A stretch of DNA of 64,000 bases from an uncultured Roseobacter sp. (GCF_947488185.1 NZ_CANKYM010000001.1:434001-498000); one strand, 5' to 3'; counted from the first letter of the stretch, positions 53,292 through 62,046 are shown. Program-made: numbers and translations. Notes: generated from the letters alone by a model not told the origin.

Positions 53292-56200
53292 CTATGCCAT
53301 GGCCGCTTGCGGGGTGAGGCTCTCATCCGCGTGGCTGACCTCATGCTTGCCGGAGCCGCAGAGGATCACGTGGCACACGCCGGTCCGGGTCTGTTCCCCC
53401 TGTTTGGTGAAGGCCGTGCGGACGGTGACCTGCAGCTTGGTCTCATCGGAATCCGATGGCCCAGGTCCTACGTCCGTGGTGACGGCCACGGCCCATCCAT
53501 CGTGGACAGCCGGGCTGCCGGGGGCTGTCCGGACATTGCCCACGGCTCCACCGCCGTAGGACCAGTCGAGCACGACGCCGCCCTTGCTGCGGCCCGATGC
53601 CCCGTCAAGATAAGGCCAGTCGTCCAGCACGACCTGTTGCCCCGGTATCAGTGGCTGTGCAACGGCAGGCGGCATGTCGGGATACACGCTGCCGTCCATC
53701 AGGAAGAGCGCATAGCGCACGCCGTTGCGGTCCACGTCCGACCGGTGGATCGTCACGCCCGGCGGCGGGAAATCACCGTCGGGATGCGGGGTTGGCTGCG
53801 GTGGCATGATCGGTGGTTCGATGGGGGGCGGCACCGGCTGTCCGGGTAGGGGCGGCATCGCGCCATTCTGAGGGCCGGGTGCGGGCGTGCCCGCGCTCGC
53901 CTGCATCATCGCAGCCAACGCCGAGGCGGCGGCGGGCGGAACCGCAGGGGCCGCAGCTGCACCGTTGCCCGGGTGCTGTGGTGCACCCTCTGCTGCCGGT
54001 GGCTGCGCCACAGGCGCAGCGGGCGGGGGCACGGCAGGCACCGCCGGCGCAGGTGCAGGTGCCGCCGGACTGGGGGTAAAGGCGGTTGTGACAGCCATCG
54101 AAATCGCCTCAATCTGGCTCGGCAGTGTCGGGCCTGACGCAAGACGCATGGCCAGTGCCAGCGGCAGGTCAGCGGCATCCAGCAGCACGGCCCCGGTCAC
54201 CTGGGTATCCGTTGCGAAAGAGCGTGCCTTGGCCCATTGCGTGAAGAGTTGCGGCTCCCCTTCGGCAATTGTCACCAGCAGCTTGGCCGGGTCCGCAGCG
54301 TTTGCCGCAGCAGCAGCGGGATCGCCACCATAGCGGAAGATCGTACCACCGGGAGCAACGCCGACGCCCGGCGCACCGTAGCTTTGCGGGGTGTCGAGCC
54401 CCACGGCGATGGTCCAGCCGCGTGTGGCCGCCAATGCCGGAAGCTGCGCTAGAGCCGCCACATGATCTGCGCCCAATATCTCTGTCACGGCGCTGGTCCA
54501 GCGTGTCTCGGTCGGCACGCCGTTCGGACCGCTCACGGGGATCACGGCGGCAGGCGCAATCGGCGCGACCTCCTCCGAAATCGTGACGGCAATTGCTGCA
54601 GGCGTCGCCGCACCGTTAGGTGTGGGGGAGGGGGCGGCAGGCGGCGCAGATGCCGCATCCTTCATCAGCGCTGCCGCATAGCCCGGGGGCGGTGCCTGCG
54701 TGCCTCGGTTCAGCGTATGACCGTGGTGCCCGCCCGCATGCAATATCTGGAAGGATCGCCCGGTGGTCGACGCCCCCATCAGCTCATATTCCTGCTGGAA
54801 AGCGGGCCATGTCATGATGTAGCGGCTGCCGGTAAGATGGGTGGATTTGTGACTGCCAGGCGTGCCAGGCGTGCCGACGATCCGGTCCCAAGGGTCCGTG
54901 ATCCGCACCATCAGGTCACCATTTTCATCGTTGTACATGCCGGTCACGACAACCGCGTGCAGCGATCCGGGCAGCGCCACGCCAACCCAAAGCGGGCCGT
55001 TGTCTTCCAGCAGATCGCGGAACCCTTGGGCGGTGAAGCTTTGTCCCGCCATTGCCGTCAGCTCCAGAGCCTCTGCGAGGTCCTGCACATTATCCGGGTT
55101 CAGGCCCTTTTTGATCGGCCTGCCCGCGATTTCAGCGACCATGCTCGGCGACAGGCTGATCTTGTCCCGCCAGCCGACAACCATGGCGGCCGCCGCCGCC
55201 CAGCAGCTTGCATTGGTCGGCTGCGCCACCTGATCGACATCATCCCAGTTGATGGTGAAACTCTCGTTGATCGCAAGCGCTTGGGCACTTGATCCGGGGC
55301 GCGCGACGGTGACCCAACGCGTGTTGACCTCGGTATCTCCCCATCCGGCAAGCGAGCTGGGTCCGTTCCCGGCGGCCACCGGGTCATAGCGATAGATCGA
55401 CCGACCATTCACATAAAGCTCATGACAGGGGAAGCCGTCATGCCGCCCGCCAGCCCTGACCTGAATCTGGCCATTGTGCATGCGGATGAAGACGGCGACA
55501 TCGGCGTCGATGTCGGGGGCGACACGCGACAGCGGCATCGCCCCTTCGGCCTTCACGCTGACAACGGAGGCATTCTCCAGCGCCGCCTGTATCGCCCAGC
55601 GCCCGGAGGTGCCCATCTCGACGTTCAGATTGTCGTCATCGGCGCGCAGCGTCTTGCGTTCGGTCGGCGTGGCGCCTGACCGTCTGCCCAGCCACCAGTC
55701 CGGTTTGCCGCTGACTGGATAGGTATCATCGCTGTCATAGGCTTTGGATTCGCTCCAGTGGCGGCGCAGAACGCGCAGGCGTTCGATGCCCATGCCACGG
55801 GTCAGCTTGACCGACGCCACGATTTCGCCCCGGCTGCTGCCCTGATCATAAGAGAACCCACGCCCGTCGCCGCCGTAATCATCGCTGAACGGTCCGGTGA
55901 TCGCCGGGGAGGGAATGAACATGCGGTATTTGATTTCGAGCGTGTAGGGATCGCTGTTCGCGCTCAAGGCCTGCGACCCGCTGCGGCCCGAGCCCGCCAG
56001 CGCACGCGTCGTGTCGCGCCAGGAAAAATGCCGCCGGAACGGGGTCAAAACACGGGCCGATCCCCCGTTGCGATTGACGTGTTCAGCCACCTTTTCCTGG
56101 AAACTGCGCCACAGCCGTTCCGCCACGGCGAAAGCAGGCGTTTCAAGCGCGCCCATCGCGCTGGGATAAGTGAAACGATCCGCACCGCGGGTGTAGATGA

Positions 56201-58079
56201 TATAGCCGTCGTCGTCCGTTTCCCGAATGCCGAATTCGCGGTGACCGGAGACGGGATGTGTGCCCGTTGTTGGGGTTTCGATGGTGGTAAAACGCCATTT
56301 GCGCGGCTCCACCTTGGAGGCCACGACCGCCGCGTTATCGCCGGGGATACGCAGGTTGAACATGGTACCTTCGGGGCTCGACCCGCTCCATTTGCGCGAA
56401 TCCGCTGCAGAGAAGAAGTCAAACCGGGTCAGCGTCGGATTGACGAAGCGCGCCATGTTGATGCGGATGTGCCGGATCAGGTCTTCGGCGGATTGGCCGG
56501 ACGGCAGGCGGCCGACTTTCACCTCCAGCAGATCAAGGTTCAGATCACCGCGAGCGCTGGCGAAGGTCTGAATACTGAACCCGCGTCTGCTGACCTCCGA
56601 ACGGATGGCGGAGGGCACGCGCCAGCGCAGCAGATGCCGCCACCGGGGCGCATAGCGGCGCGCGTCGGCGCTGCTGTCGCGAAGCATCGGTTCGGCCAGA
56701 ACCGGATTGGCCCCGAAAGCTGCCGCAAAACCGAGGCTCTGGGACACGCCGCGCTGCACGCCCGCATAGACATCCAGGGGCGAGCCAATGCCGAGACCGA
56801 TCTCGACAGATACGCCGATGAATTCGTTGTTGGTATCGAAGATCGCAGCACCGCCGCCCACAAGGCCCTCGCCCGCAGAGAAACCAGCCACGTAAGTGAT
56901 CCCCTCGAAGGCTGAAACACCGCCATTCAGAACCGTCATCTGAATGGTGCCGCTGATCGAGAAGATCGCCCCGAGATCAAGCTCGCCCACGCCGTAGACG
57001 CCCAGCTTGTTGCCCGGCGCAAAGATGACACCGGTGCCCAGGGCCCCGCCAGCGGCGAACCCACCTGAAACGGCAATACCCAGACCGACGGACAGGCCCT
57101 GTGCATTGGCAAGTCGAATAGCCGCAACCGTGGTCGCCAGAGGGGGATTGGCGATGATTGCCGCATCAAGTGCAAGCTCTAGCGCTGTGCCCATCGGGCT
57201 CGTTTCGGGTGCCTGTGCCGCGATTTTCTCACCGACCCGCACGTCGCGCACAGCGGGCTGCGTATCGCCCAGTGCTGCTGCGATCGCCGCATCTTCGGGA
57301 GGGGTCCCCTCCTCCGCCTGAATCTCGGCCTCTTCCTCGGCGCTGACGTCATCATCCTCATTCTCGGCGACATCGTCGGCGTCGATCTCTTCTTCCGGTC
57401 CGGGCACGACACGCGCGGCAGGCGGTGCGTCCTCCGGCAACGGCGGCAGATCACCAAATCCATCGTTATAGGGCGCAGGTTTGGCCGCCGGTGCGCCATT
57501 GCCGTTCTGACCGTCGGGCGGCTGCGACGCCTGCCCGTTTTGCCCATTCTGCCCGGTTCGACCGTTCTGCGGGGTTTCCACCTCATCCGTGCTGGGTTGT
57601 GCGGTATCTCCGGCCCAAGTCAGACCCGCCTGACCATTGCTGCCGTATCCCGGCAGCTGCTGTGCCCGGTTCGGGAACATCCGCACACGCCGCAGGCTGC
57701 GCCCGGTCAACCCCGCAAGCGTGATATAAACGCTGTCGGCATCCGGCATGACCTGCACCTGATACCCCGTGCTTTGATCCGCAGGGCGCGTGGCCAGCGC
57801 GAAATAGAGCTTCTCCTTGCCAACGAAACGCGCCAGCACCTCAGCGGGCACAATATAGACGGCCTCGCCCTCCAGGATCTGCAGCGGCCCCATCGACGCC
57901 GTGGAGAAGAAGTTATCAGGGGACCGTTTCTCCGCATTCAGAAACAGGGCCGGGTCGGTTGCCAGCGTGACTTCTGCAAGTTGCGGCATCCCGTGGCTTC
58001 GGATGGTGAAGCCCAGCATGGGATAGCGGTCGCTGATCGAAATACGGTTCGGGCTGATGTCTGAGCGCATGGGTGTCAC
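53292..58079 (-). CDS. Giant multidomain protein with papain/C39-like cysteine peptidase
   Basis: A 1,595-residue protein from a GTG at 58079 that overlaps the DUF3467 stop (an ATG three codons later is possible). N-terminal beta-rich domain (1-150); Gln/Asn-rich and acidic linker (about 160-290); Gly-rich alternating-hydrophobic region (about 300-480, such as GLGIAVSGGFAAGGALGTGV); mixed middle region with HDGFPCHELYVNGRSIYRYD. The peptidase domain has Cys959 (NASCWAAAAAM), His1041 (GSLHAVVVTG) and Asp1062 (ITDPWDR). Further domains follow, joined by Pro/Ala linkers. No signal peptide. Domain layout suggests an effector or processed scaffold. Confidence 0.8.
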   Translation of the reverse strand: MTPMRSDISPNRISISDRYPMLGFTIRSHGMPQLAEVTLATDPALFLNAEKRSPDNFFSTASMGPLQILEGEAVYIVPAEVLARFVGKEKLYFALATRPADQSTGYQVQVMPDADSVYITLAGLTGRSLRRVRMFPNRAQQLPGYGSNGQAGLTWAGDTAQPSTDEVETPQNGRTGQNGQNGQASQPPDGQNGNGAPAAKPAPYNDGFGDLPPLPEDAPPAARVVPGPEEEIDADDVAENEDDDVSAEEEAEIQAEEGTPPEDAAIAAALGDTQPAVRDVRVGEKIAAQAPETSPMGTALELALDAAIIANPPLATTVAAIRLANAQGLSVGLGIAVSGGFAAGGALGTGVIFAPGNKLGVYGVGELDLGAIFSISGTIQMTVLNGGVSAFEGITYVAGFSAGEGLVGGGAAIFDTNNEFIGVSVEIGLGIGSPLDVYAGVQRGVSQSLGFAAAFGANPVLAEPMLRDSSADARRYAPRWRHLLRWRVPSAIRSEVSRRGFSIQTFASARGDLNLDLLEVKVGRLPSGQSAEDLIRHIRINMARFVNPTLTRFDFFSAADSRKWSGSSPEGTMFNLRIPGDNAAVVASKVEPRKWRFTTIETPTTGTHPVSGHREFGIRETDDDGYIIYTRGADRFTYPSAMGALETPAFAVAERLWRSFQEKVAEHVNRNGGSARVLTPFRRHFSWRDTTRALAGSGRSGSQALSANSDPYTLEIKYRMFIPSPAITGPFSDDYGGDGRGFSYDQGSSRGEIVASVKLTRGMGIERLRVLRRHWSESKAYDSDDTYPVSGKPDWWLGRRSGATPTERKTLRADDDNLNVEMGTSGRWAIQAALENASVVSVKAEGAMPLSRVAPDIDADVAVFIRMHNGQIQVRAGGRHDGFPCHELYVNGRSIYRYDPVAAGNGPSSLAGWGDTEVNTRWVTVARPGSSAQALAINESFTINWDDVDQVAQPTNASCWAAAAAMVVGWRDKISLSPSMVAEIAGRPIKKGLNPDNVQDLAEALELTAMAGQSFTAQGFRDLLEDNGPLWVGVALPGSLHAVVVTGMYNDENGDLMVRITDPWDRIVGTPGTPGSHKSTHLTGSRYIMTWPAFQQEYELMGASTTGRSFQILHAGGHHGHTLNRGTQAPPPGYAAALMKDAASAPPAAPSPTPNGAATPAAIAVTISEEVAPIAPAAVIPVSGPNGVPTETRWTSAVTEILGADHVAALAQLPALAATRGWTIAVGLDTPQSYGAPGVGVAPGGTIFRYGGDPAAAAANAADPAKLLVTIAEGEPQLFTQWAKARSFATDTQVTGAVLLDAADLPLALAMRLASGPTLPSQIEAISMAVTTAFTPSPAAPAPAPAVPAVPPPAAPVAQPPAAEGAPQHPGNGAAAAPAVPPAAASALAAMMQASAGTPAPGPQNGAMPPLPGQPVPPPIEPPIMPPQPTPHPDGDFPPPGVTIHRSDVDRNGVRYALFLMDGSVYPDMPPAVAQPLIPGQQVVLDDWPYLDGASGRSKGGVVLDWSYGGGAVGNVRTAPGSPAVHDGWAVAVTTDVGPGPSDSDETKLQVTVRTAFTKQGEQTRTGVCHVILCGSGKHEVSHADESLTPQAAMA

Positions 58080-58450
58080 CTGTCCTTGGGATCGTCGAGG
58101 GCGGATCCCGATCCTGTGGATCGGGGCTTGCGCCGGGCCGCAGCAGCTCGGCGTTCAAAATCTGGGGAAATGTCGAGAATGCTGGCCAGCGGGTCGTCCT
58201 CGCGAACATCCGCAATCGCGCCAAAGTCACGTTCGAACTGTTCGACGGAGCGCGACAACAGGCGCATCAGCAGTTTCGCATGGGTCGGGCCAAGCGCCAG
58301 CCGGCTGTTGATTGTTGCCGTGCCGCGCTGCGGGTCAATCTGACCGAAATCGATCAGGAACTCGTAAGGGTTGTGCCCCACTTCGAAGTAGTTCGCATAT
58401 CCGGCGATAAGCGTTCGCCCGTCACTCGGAGGCGCATGACCGTCAGCCAT
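58076..58450 (-). CDS. DUF3467 protein, first gene of the sigma-54 operon
   Basis: A 124-residue protein. YANYFEVGHNPYEFLIDFGQ and the later LGPTHAKLLMRLLSRSVEQF match DUF3467, a small family of unknown function with this F-x-F-D-F and P-x-H-A-K layout. The ATG at 58450 has GGGAG eight bases upstream and lies about 20 bp from the predicted transcription start. It overlaps the giant gene by 4 bp. Confidence 0.85.
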   Translation of the reverse strand: MADGHAPPSDGRTLIAGYANYFEVGHNPYEFLIDFGQIDPQRGTATINSRLALGPTHAKLLMRLLSRSVEQFERDFGAIADVREDDPLASILDISPDFERRAAAARRKPRSTGSGSALDDPKDR

Positions 58451-58481
58451 TGGCAGTTCTCCCGCTGTTCCCTCTAATAGG

Positions 58482-58497
58482 TGCAAGAAACATGCCA
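58482..58497 (-). promoter_or_regulatory. Sigma-54 promoter (-24/-12) of the cluster operon
   Basis: The minus strand reads TGGCATGTTTCTTGCA, which fits the sigma-54 consensus TGGCACG-N4-TTGCW in all but one position and has GG and GC exactly ten bases apart. Transcription would start near 58471, giving a short leader to the DUF3467 ATG at 58450. Confidence 0.85.
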
Positions 58498-58549
58498 CGG
58501 CCCTAATTTTAGATAGTTCCTTTATTTACAATAGCTTGGAGATTCGAAC

Positions 58550-58606
58550 ACCTGTCACATCCGTCACAGGCAAGTGTCACAGCGCGACGCGGACAGTGTG
58601 ACAGGT
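58550..58606. promoter_or_regulatory. Repeated TGTCACA boxes: probable enhancer site (UAS)
   Basis: TGTCACA occurs at 58553-58559 and 58575-58581, CGTCACA at 58562-58568, and the inverse TGTGACA at 58597-58603. The outer pair forms the longer inverted repeat ACCTGTCACA ... TGTGACAGGT. They lie about 80-135 bp upstream of the predicted sigma-54 start, the usual place for activator binding. The adjacent activator gene is the obvious candidate binder. Confidence 0.7.
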
Positions 58607-58687
58607 TCCGGATACCGACCAATTTTAGGGCACCAAAGCGGGATCGATGATGGTCAGGATGCATCAAGGCGCGGCCACGCCGCCGGG

Positions 58688-59626
58688 TTACCGGGGTGCC
58701 AGTGGGCTGCGCGCGATGCGGTACTTCTCGATCTTTCGGTAGACGCTCATGCGGGACATGTTCAGCAGCCGCGCCGCCTCCGCCTTGTTCCACTTGGTGC
58801 GGTTCAACGCCTCGATCAGGTCATCCTTTTCAGTGGACAACACGGTGCGATGGCCGGAAATCAATGTCTGAAAGGTCGGCGGCAGGTCAGACACTGTGAT
58901 CTCGCCTTCGGGCGGGTCGATGAAAACTGCCTCGATCATATTGCGCAATTCGCGCACATTGCCGGGCCAGGCATAGCCTTCGAAGAGCCGCGCCAGCCGC
59001 CGGTCCGGGCCTGCGACCGCACGGCCGTCGCGCCTATTCAACTCATCAATGAAACCCTCGGCAAGCAGGCGAATGTCATCAGGCCGCGCCCTCAGGGGGT
59101 CCACTTCGATCCGCGCCACGTTCAGCCGGTAGTAGAGATCCGCGCGAAAGCGGTGCTCTGCCACCAGCTCTTCCAGCGCCTGGTTGGTGGCCGCGACGAA
59201 CCGCACATCAACCGTGGTTTCCTGCGTAGCACCAATCCGGTCGATCTTGCCCGCCTCCAAAAATCGCAACAGCTTGGCCTGACCGGTCAGGCTCATCTCG
59301 CCGATCTCATCGAGAAACAGCGTGCCGCCATCCGCCTGTGCGGCGCGACCGTCGTAGCGGGTCACGGCCCCGGTGAAGGCCCCCCGCTCATGGCCGAAGA
59401 GCTCCGTCTCGATCAGACCCTCGGGCAACGCGGCGCAATTGATCGCCACAAACCTATGCCGCCTGCGCGGGCTCAGGTCATGCACGGCCTGTGCAATCCG
59501 CTCCTTGCCGGTCCCGGTTTCTCCGGTGATCAGGACAGGCGCCTGACTGCGCGCCACCTTCGGAAGATAGGTCCGCAGCGTATCCGCCCACGAACTCTCC
59601 CCCTGAATGGCAGCCAAAGCATCCAT
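58688..59626 (-). CDS. PspF-like sigma-54-dependent activator without sensory domain
   Basis: A 312-residue bacterial enhancer-binding protein. AAA+ domain with Walker A GETGTGKE, the sigma-54 contact loop GAFTGA, and Walker B GGTLFLDEIGE; C-terminal Fis HTH (KAEAARLLNMSRMSVYRKI). There is no N-terminal receiver, GAF or PAS domain, so control must come from a partner protein or from its amount, as with PspF/PspA. The ATG at 59626 has GAGGG eight bases upstream. A TTG at 59641 would add five residues. Confidence 0.93.
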   Translation of the reverse strand: MDALAAIQGESSWADTLRTYLPKVARSQAPVLITGETGTGKERIAQAVHDLSPRRRHRFVAINCAALPEGLIETELFGHERGAFTGAVTRYDGRAAQADGGTLFLDEIGEMSLTGQAKLLRFLEAGKIDRIGATQETTVDVRFVAATNQALEELVAEHRFRADLYYRLNVARIEVDPLRARPDDIRLLAEGFIDELNRRDGRAVAGPDRRLARLFEGYAWPGNVRELRNMIEAVFIDPPEGEITVSDLPPTFQTLISGHRTVLSTEKDDLIEALNRTKWNKAEAARLLNMSRMSVYRKIEKYRIARSPLAPR

Positions 59627-59981
59627 CGAAGTGTCCCTCAAATCCGAGCGGGAATGGCGCGTTTTTCGGTTTAGATGGGTGGGTAGGTGCTACCCGACAA
59701 CGACGCTTGGCAGGGCTTTGCGCCCCTTTTGTCCAGACGATGTTGTGCGCTTCTATGTCCCCGTCGCAAGAATGTTAGTCTAATGTTTGAAATGAATTTT
59801 CAATCCTAGCACGAAACATAACGCTTTTGAGGAATTCGTTGATGCGGCGGTCAGGGCGGCAAAGGTCCGCTTAGTCGGCAAAATCTCTCCTGTTGCCCAG
59901 ACTCCGCACATGCGCGGACGGAATTTACCTCTTTGGGTGATCAAAAATTGTGCGACTGACTAAAAATGCGAAGGGGCATTC
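59627..59981. other. Intergenic region between the activator gene and nasT
   Basis: About 355 bp separating divergent genes, with a lower-GC stretch around 59770-59850 where promoters for both directions could lie (for instance TTGAAAATTCATTTCAA near the centre). No RNA or ORF is recognised. A sigma-54-like sequence at 59708 has the wrong spacing. Confidence 0.45.
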
Positions 59982-60614
59982 GTGTCCAGGATTTTCAATC
60001 CCGGCGAAACGCCTCTAACTGTCCGGATGTCAGACGCGCTTACGATCATTGTTGTCGAACCGAGCAAGGATCGCGCCTTGCAGATCGTCGATGGCCTGCG
60101 CGAGGCGGGCATCGACCATGTGATCCACGTGGTGGCTGAACCCAGCAGCCTGACGCGTCAGATCGAGGTCTTGCAGCCCGATGTCGTGCTGATCGATATG
60201 GCCGATCCGTCCCGCGACATGCTGGAGGAACTGGCGCTGGCCTCCGGCCCGACGGAACGCCCTGTGGCCATGTTCGTGGATCAAAGCACCGAAGGTTTGA
60301 CGGCCCTCGCAATCGAGGCCGGATTTTCCGCCTATGTCGTGGACGGCTTGCAGCCTGACCGCCTCAAACCCGTTCTGGACGCCGCCCTCGTGCGGTTCCG
60401 AATGATGCAGCGGATGCGCAACGAACTGGCGGAAACCAAGCGCGCTCTTGAAGAACGCAAGGTGATCGACCGCGCCAAGGGCATCATCATGAAATCGCGT
60501 GACCTGACGGAAGACGAGGCCTATGCGCTGCTGCGCAAGGCGGCGATGGACCAGAACAAGCGGCTTGCCGATGTGGCGGGCGCGCTGGTCAGCACTGCAG
60601 GGCTGTTGTCATGA
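59982..60614 (+). CDS. nasT: ANTAR-domain response regulator NasT
   Basis: A 210-residue protein: an N-terminal receiver-like domain (ALTIIVVEPSKDRALQIV, VVLIDMADPS) and a C-terminal ANTAR RNA-binding domain (RALEERKVIDRAKGIIMKSRDL ... AYALLRKAAM). NasT binds leader-RNA hairpins and prevents termination when NasS senses nitrate or nitrite. The GTG at 59982 has AAGGGG upstream; the ATG at 60027 lacks a ribosome-binding site. It overlaps nasS as ATGA. Confidence 0.92.
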   Translation: MSRIFNPGETPLTVRMSDALTIIVVEPSKDRALQIVDGLREAGIDHVIHVVAEPSSLTRQIEVLQPDVVLIDMADPSRDMLEELALASGPTERPVAMFVDQSTEGLTALAIEAGFSAYVVDGLQPDRLKPVLDAALVRFRMMQRMRNELAETKRALEERKVIDRAKGIIMKSRDLTEDEAYALLRKAAMDQNKRLADVAGALVSTAGLLS

Positions 60615-61780
60615 GGATGGTGACCCTGACTGCGGGGTTCATTCCACTGGTGGACGCGGCCCCCTTGATCGTGGCGCATGAGATGGGCTTTGCCGCAGAG
60701 GAAGGCATCGCGCTCGACCTCAGGCCCGCGCCGTCATGGTCCAGCCTGCGCGACATGCTCAGCTTCGGGCAGGTGGATGCCGCGCATATGCTCTCGCCCG
60801 TGCCCATTGCGGCGTCGATGGGGCTGGGGGGCGTGGGTACTGCCCTGGCGGCGGTCTCTGTCATGTCGGTGAACGGTAACGTCATTGGCGTAAATGACCA
60901 GCTGGAACGCAAACTGCGTGATCTCGGGCATGATTTCGACTTTCGCGATCCGCGTGCCGCCGGGGCCGCACTCTTCAAGGCCAAGACGGGCAGGCTCAGG
61001 ATCGGGGTGCCGTTCCCGTTCTCGATGCATTGCGAACTGGTGAGCTATTGGCTGGAATCGCTGGGCTGGGATCTGTCGGGCGACCTCGACATCCGCACCG
61101 TACCGCCGCCGCTGATGGGGGATGCCATCACGGCGGGCGAGATCGACGCCTTCTGCGTGGGCGAACCCTGGGGGTCCCGCGCGGTCGATCAGAACGGCGC
61201 CGCGCTGCTGTTGCCGGGATCTGCGATCTGGAACTTCGCGCCGGAAAAGGTGCTGGCGGTTCGCACCGACTGGGCGGAGACGGAACAATCGCTCTTGTTC
61301 CGACTGATCCGCGCGGTCTGGCGCGCGGGCCGGTGGCTGGCTCAGGATGGAAGCGCCCTGCTCGCCGCTGAAATGCTGAGCCGACCCGGATACCTGAACC
61401 TCTCGGCGGAAGTGCTGGAGCGGGCGCTGTCCGGTCAACTGGTCATCTCGCGCAAGGGCGAAGAACGGCACGCAGACCGTTTTGTGGAGTTCCACAACGG
61501 ATCAACCACCTTCCCATGGCGCAGCCAGGCCGCGTGGATCGCGGACAGACTGGCGCGCCGATCAGGCAAACCACCCGAAATCGCGCGCGCAGCCGCAGCA
61601 GTGTTTCGCCCCGATCTCTACCGCCAGGCGATGCATCACACGGAGGCCGATCTGCCCGGCGCTTCCGGCAAGGTCGAAGGCTCCCTGAGCGCCGATACCG
61701 CCGTGGCCTCTGCCGGAGGGCGCGTGATTCTCTACAGGGATTCGTTCTTCGATGGGCGCATCTTTGAGCCACAGGAATAA
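60611..61780 (+). CDS. nasS: Nitrate/nitrite sensor NasS
   Basis: A 389-residue NrtA-like binding protein with no signal peptide (starts MRMVTLTAGFIPLVDAAPLI), as expected for the cytoplasmic sensor that sequesters NasT. Conserved blocks VDAAHMLSPVPIAASMGLG and FCVGEPWGSRAVD are shared with NrtA. The gene order nasT-nasS-leader-nrtA is typical. Confidence 0.92.
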   Translation: MRMVTLTAGFIPLVDAAPLIVAHEMGFAAEEGIALDLRPAPSWSSLRDMLSFGQVDAAHMLSPVPIAASMGLGGVGTALAAVSVMSVNGNVIGVNDQLERKLRDLGHDFDFRDPRAAGAALFKAKTGRLRIGVPFPFSMHCELVSYWLESLGWDLSGDLDIRTVPPPLMGDAITAGEIDAFCVGEPWGSRAVDQNGAALLLPGSAIWNFAPEKVLAVRTDWAETEQSLLFRLIRAVWRAGRWLAQDGSALLAAEMLSRPGYLNLSAEVLERALSGQLVISRKGEERHADRFVEFHNGSTTFPWRSQAAWIADRLARRSGKPPEIARAAAAVFRPDLYRQAMHHTEADLPGASGKVEGSLSADTAVASAGGRVILYRDSFFDGRIFEPQE

Positions 61781-61884
61781 TTCTGCCGAAAATTTGTGCG
61801 GCTGCAGCAATCAGGCGCCGCGTCGCAGCATTCTTTATCGGATTTCCACTCTTGAGACTTGGCAGATCGCGAACCACGTCGGAA

Positions 61885-61912
61885 TGTATCTGTACAGACA
61901 GGCAACGGTGCC
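61885..61912 (+). ncRNA. ANTAR-type hairpin pair in the nrtA leader
   Basis: A stem GGC/GCC with the six-base loop AACGGT (61901-61912) has A at loop position 1 and G at 4, as NasT/ANTAR targets require. Just upstream TGT-ATCTGT-ACA (61885-61896) is a possible first hairpin, with A at loop position 1 but T at 4. NasT binding is inferred. Confidence 0.5.
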
Positions 61913-61956
61913 CGTCCCAGGAATTCTCCCTAAGACAGGGAATACCCAGAGCAAGG

Positions 61957-62008
61957 CCGCTCGACCTTTTCACCTCCTCCCGGTGAACTGCGTCGGCGGT
62001 CTTTTTTT
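61957..62008 (+). terminator. Intrinsic terminator in the nrtA leader (NasT-controlled)
   Basis: CCGC-t-CGAC pairs with GTCG-GCGG around an inner stem TTCACC/GGTGAA, followed by TC and seven T's. It lies between nasS and nrtA, downstream of the ANTAR-like hairpin, so NasT binding can plausibly prevent termination and allow nrt expression on nitrate. Confidence 0.75.
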
Positions 62009-62046
62009 GTTGCCCGAACCCCGGGCCACGCACCGAAAGGATACTC

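Noticed and set aside
49992..53849. Long plus-strand frames across the subtilase and paralogue D genes (about 551 and 531 codons)
   Set aside because: Antisense shadows of clearly coding minus-strand genes; composition is Arg/Gly/His-rich and shows no domain.
55758..56915. Plus-strand frame of 385 codons inside the giant gene
   Set aside because: Antisense shadow; no ribosome-binding site or recognisable domain.
41681..58498. Prophage tail, contractile injection system or gas-vesicle cluster as explanation of the unknown operon
   Set aside because: No sheath, baseplate, tape-measure, AAA-gvpN, gvpA or capsid-type protein is recognisable, and the peptidases and sigma-54 control do not fit those systems.
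59708..59721. Sigma-54-like sequence TGGCAGGGCTTTGC upstream of nasT
   Set aside because: The GG and GC are nine bases apart, not ten; this spacing usually abolishes sigma-54 recognition.
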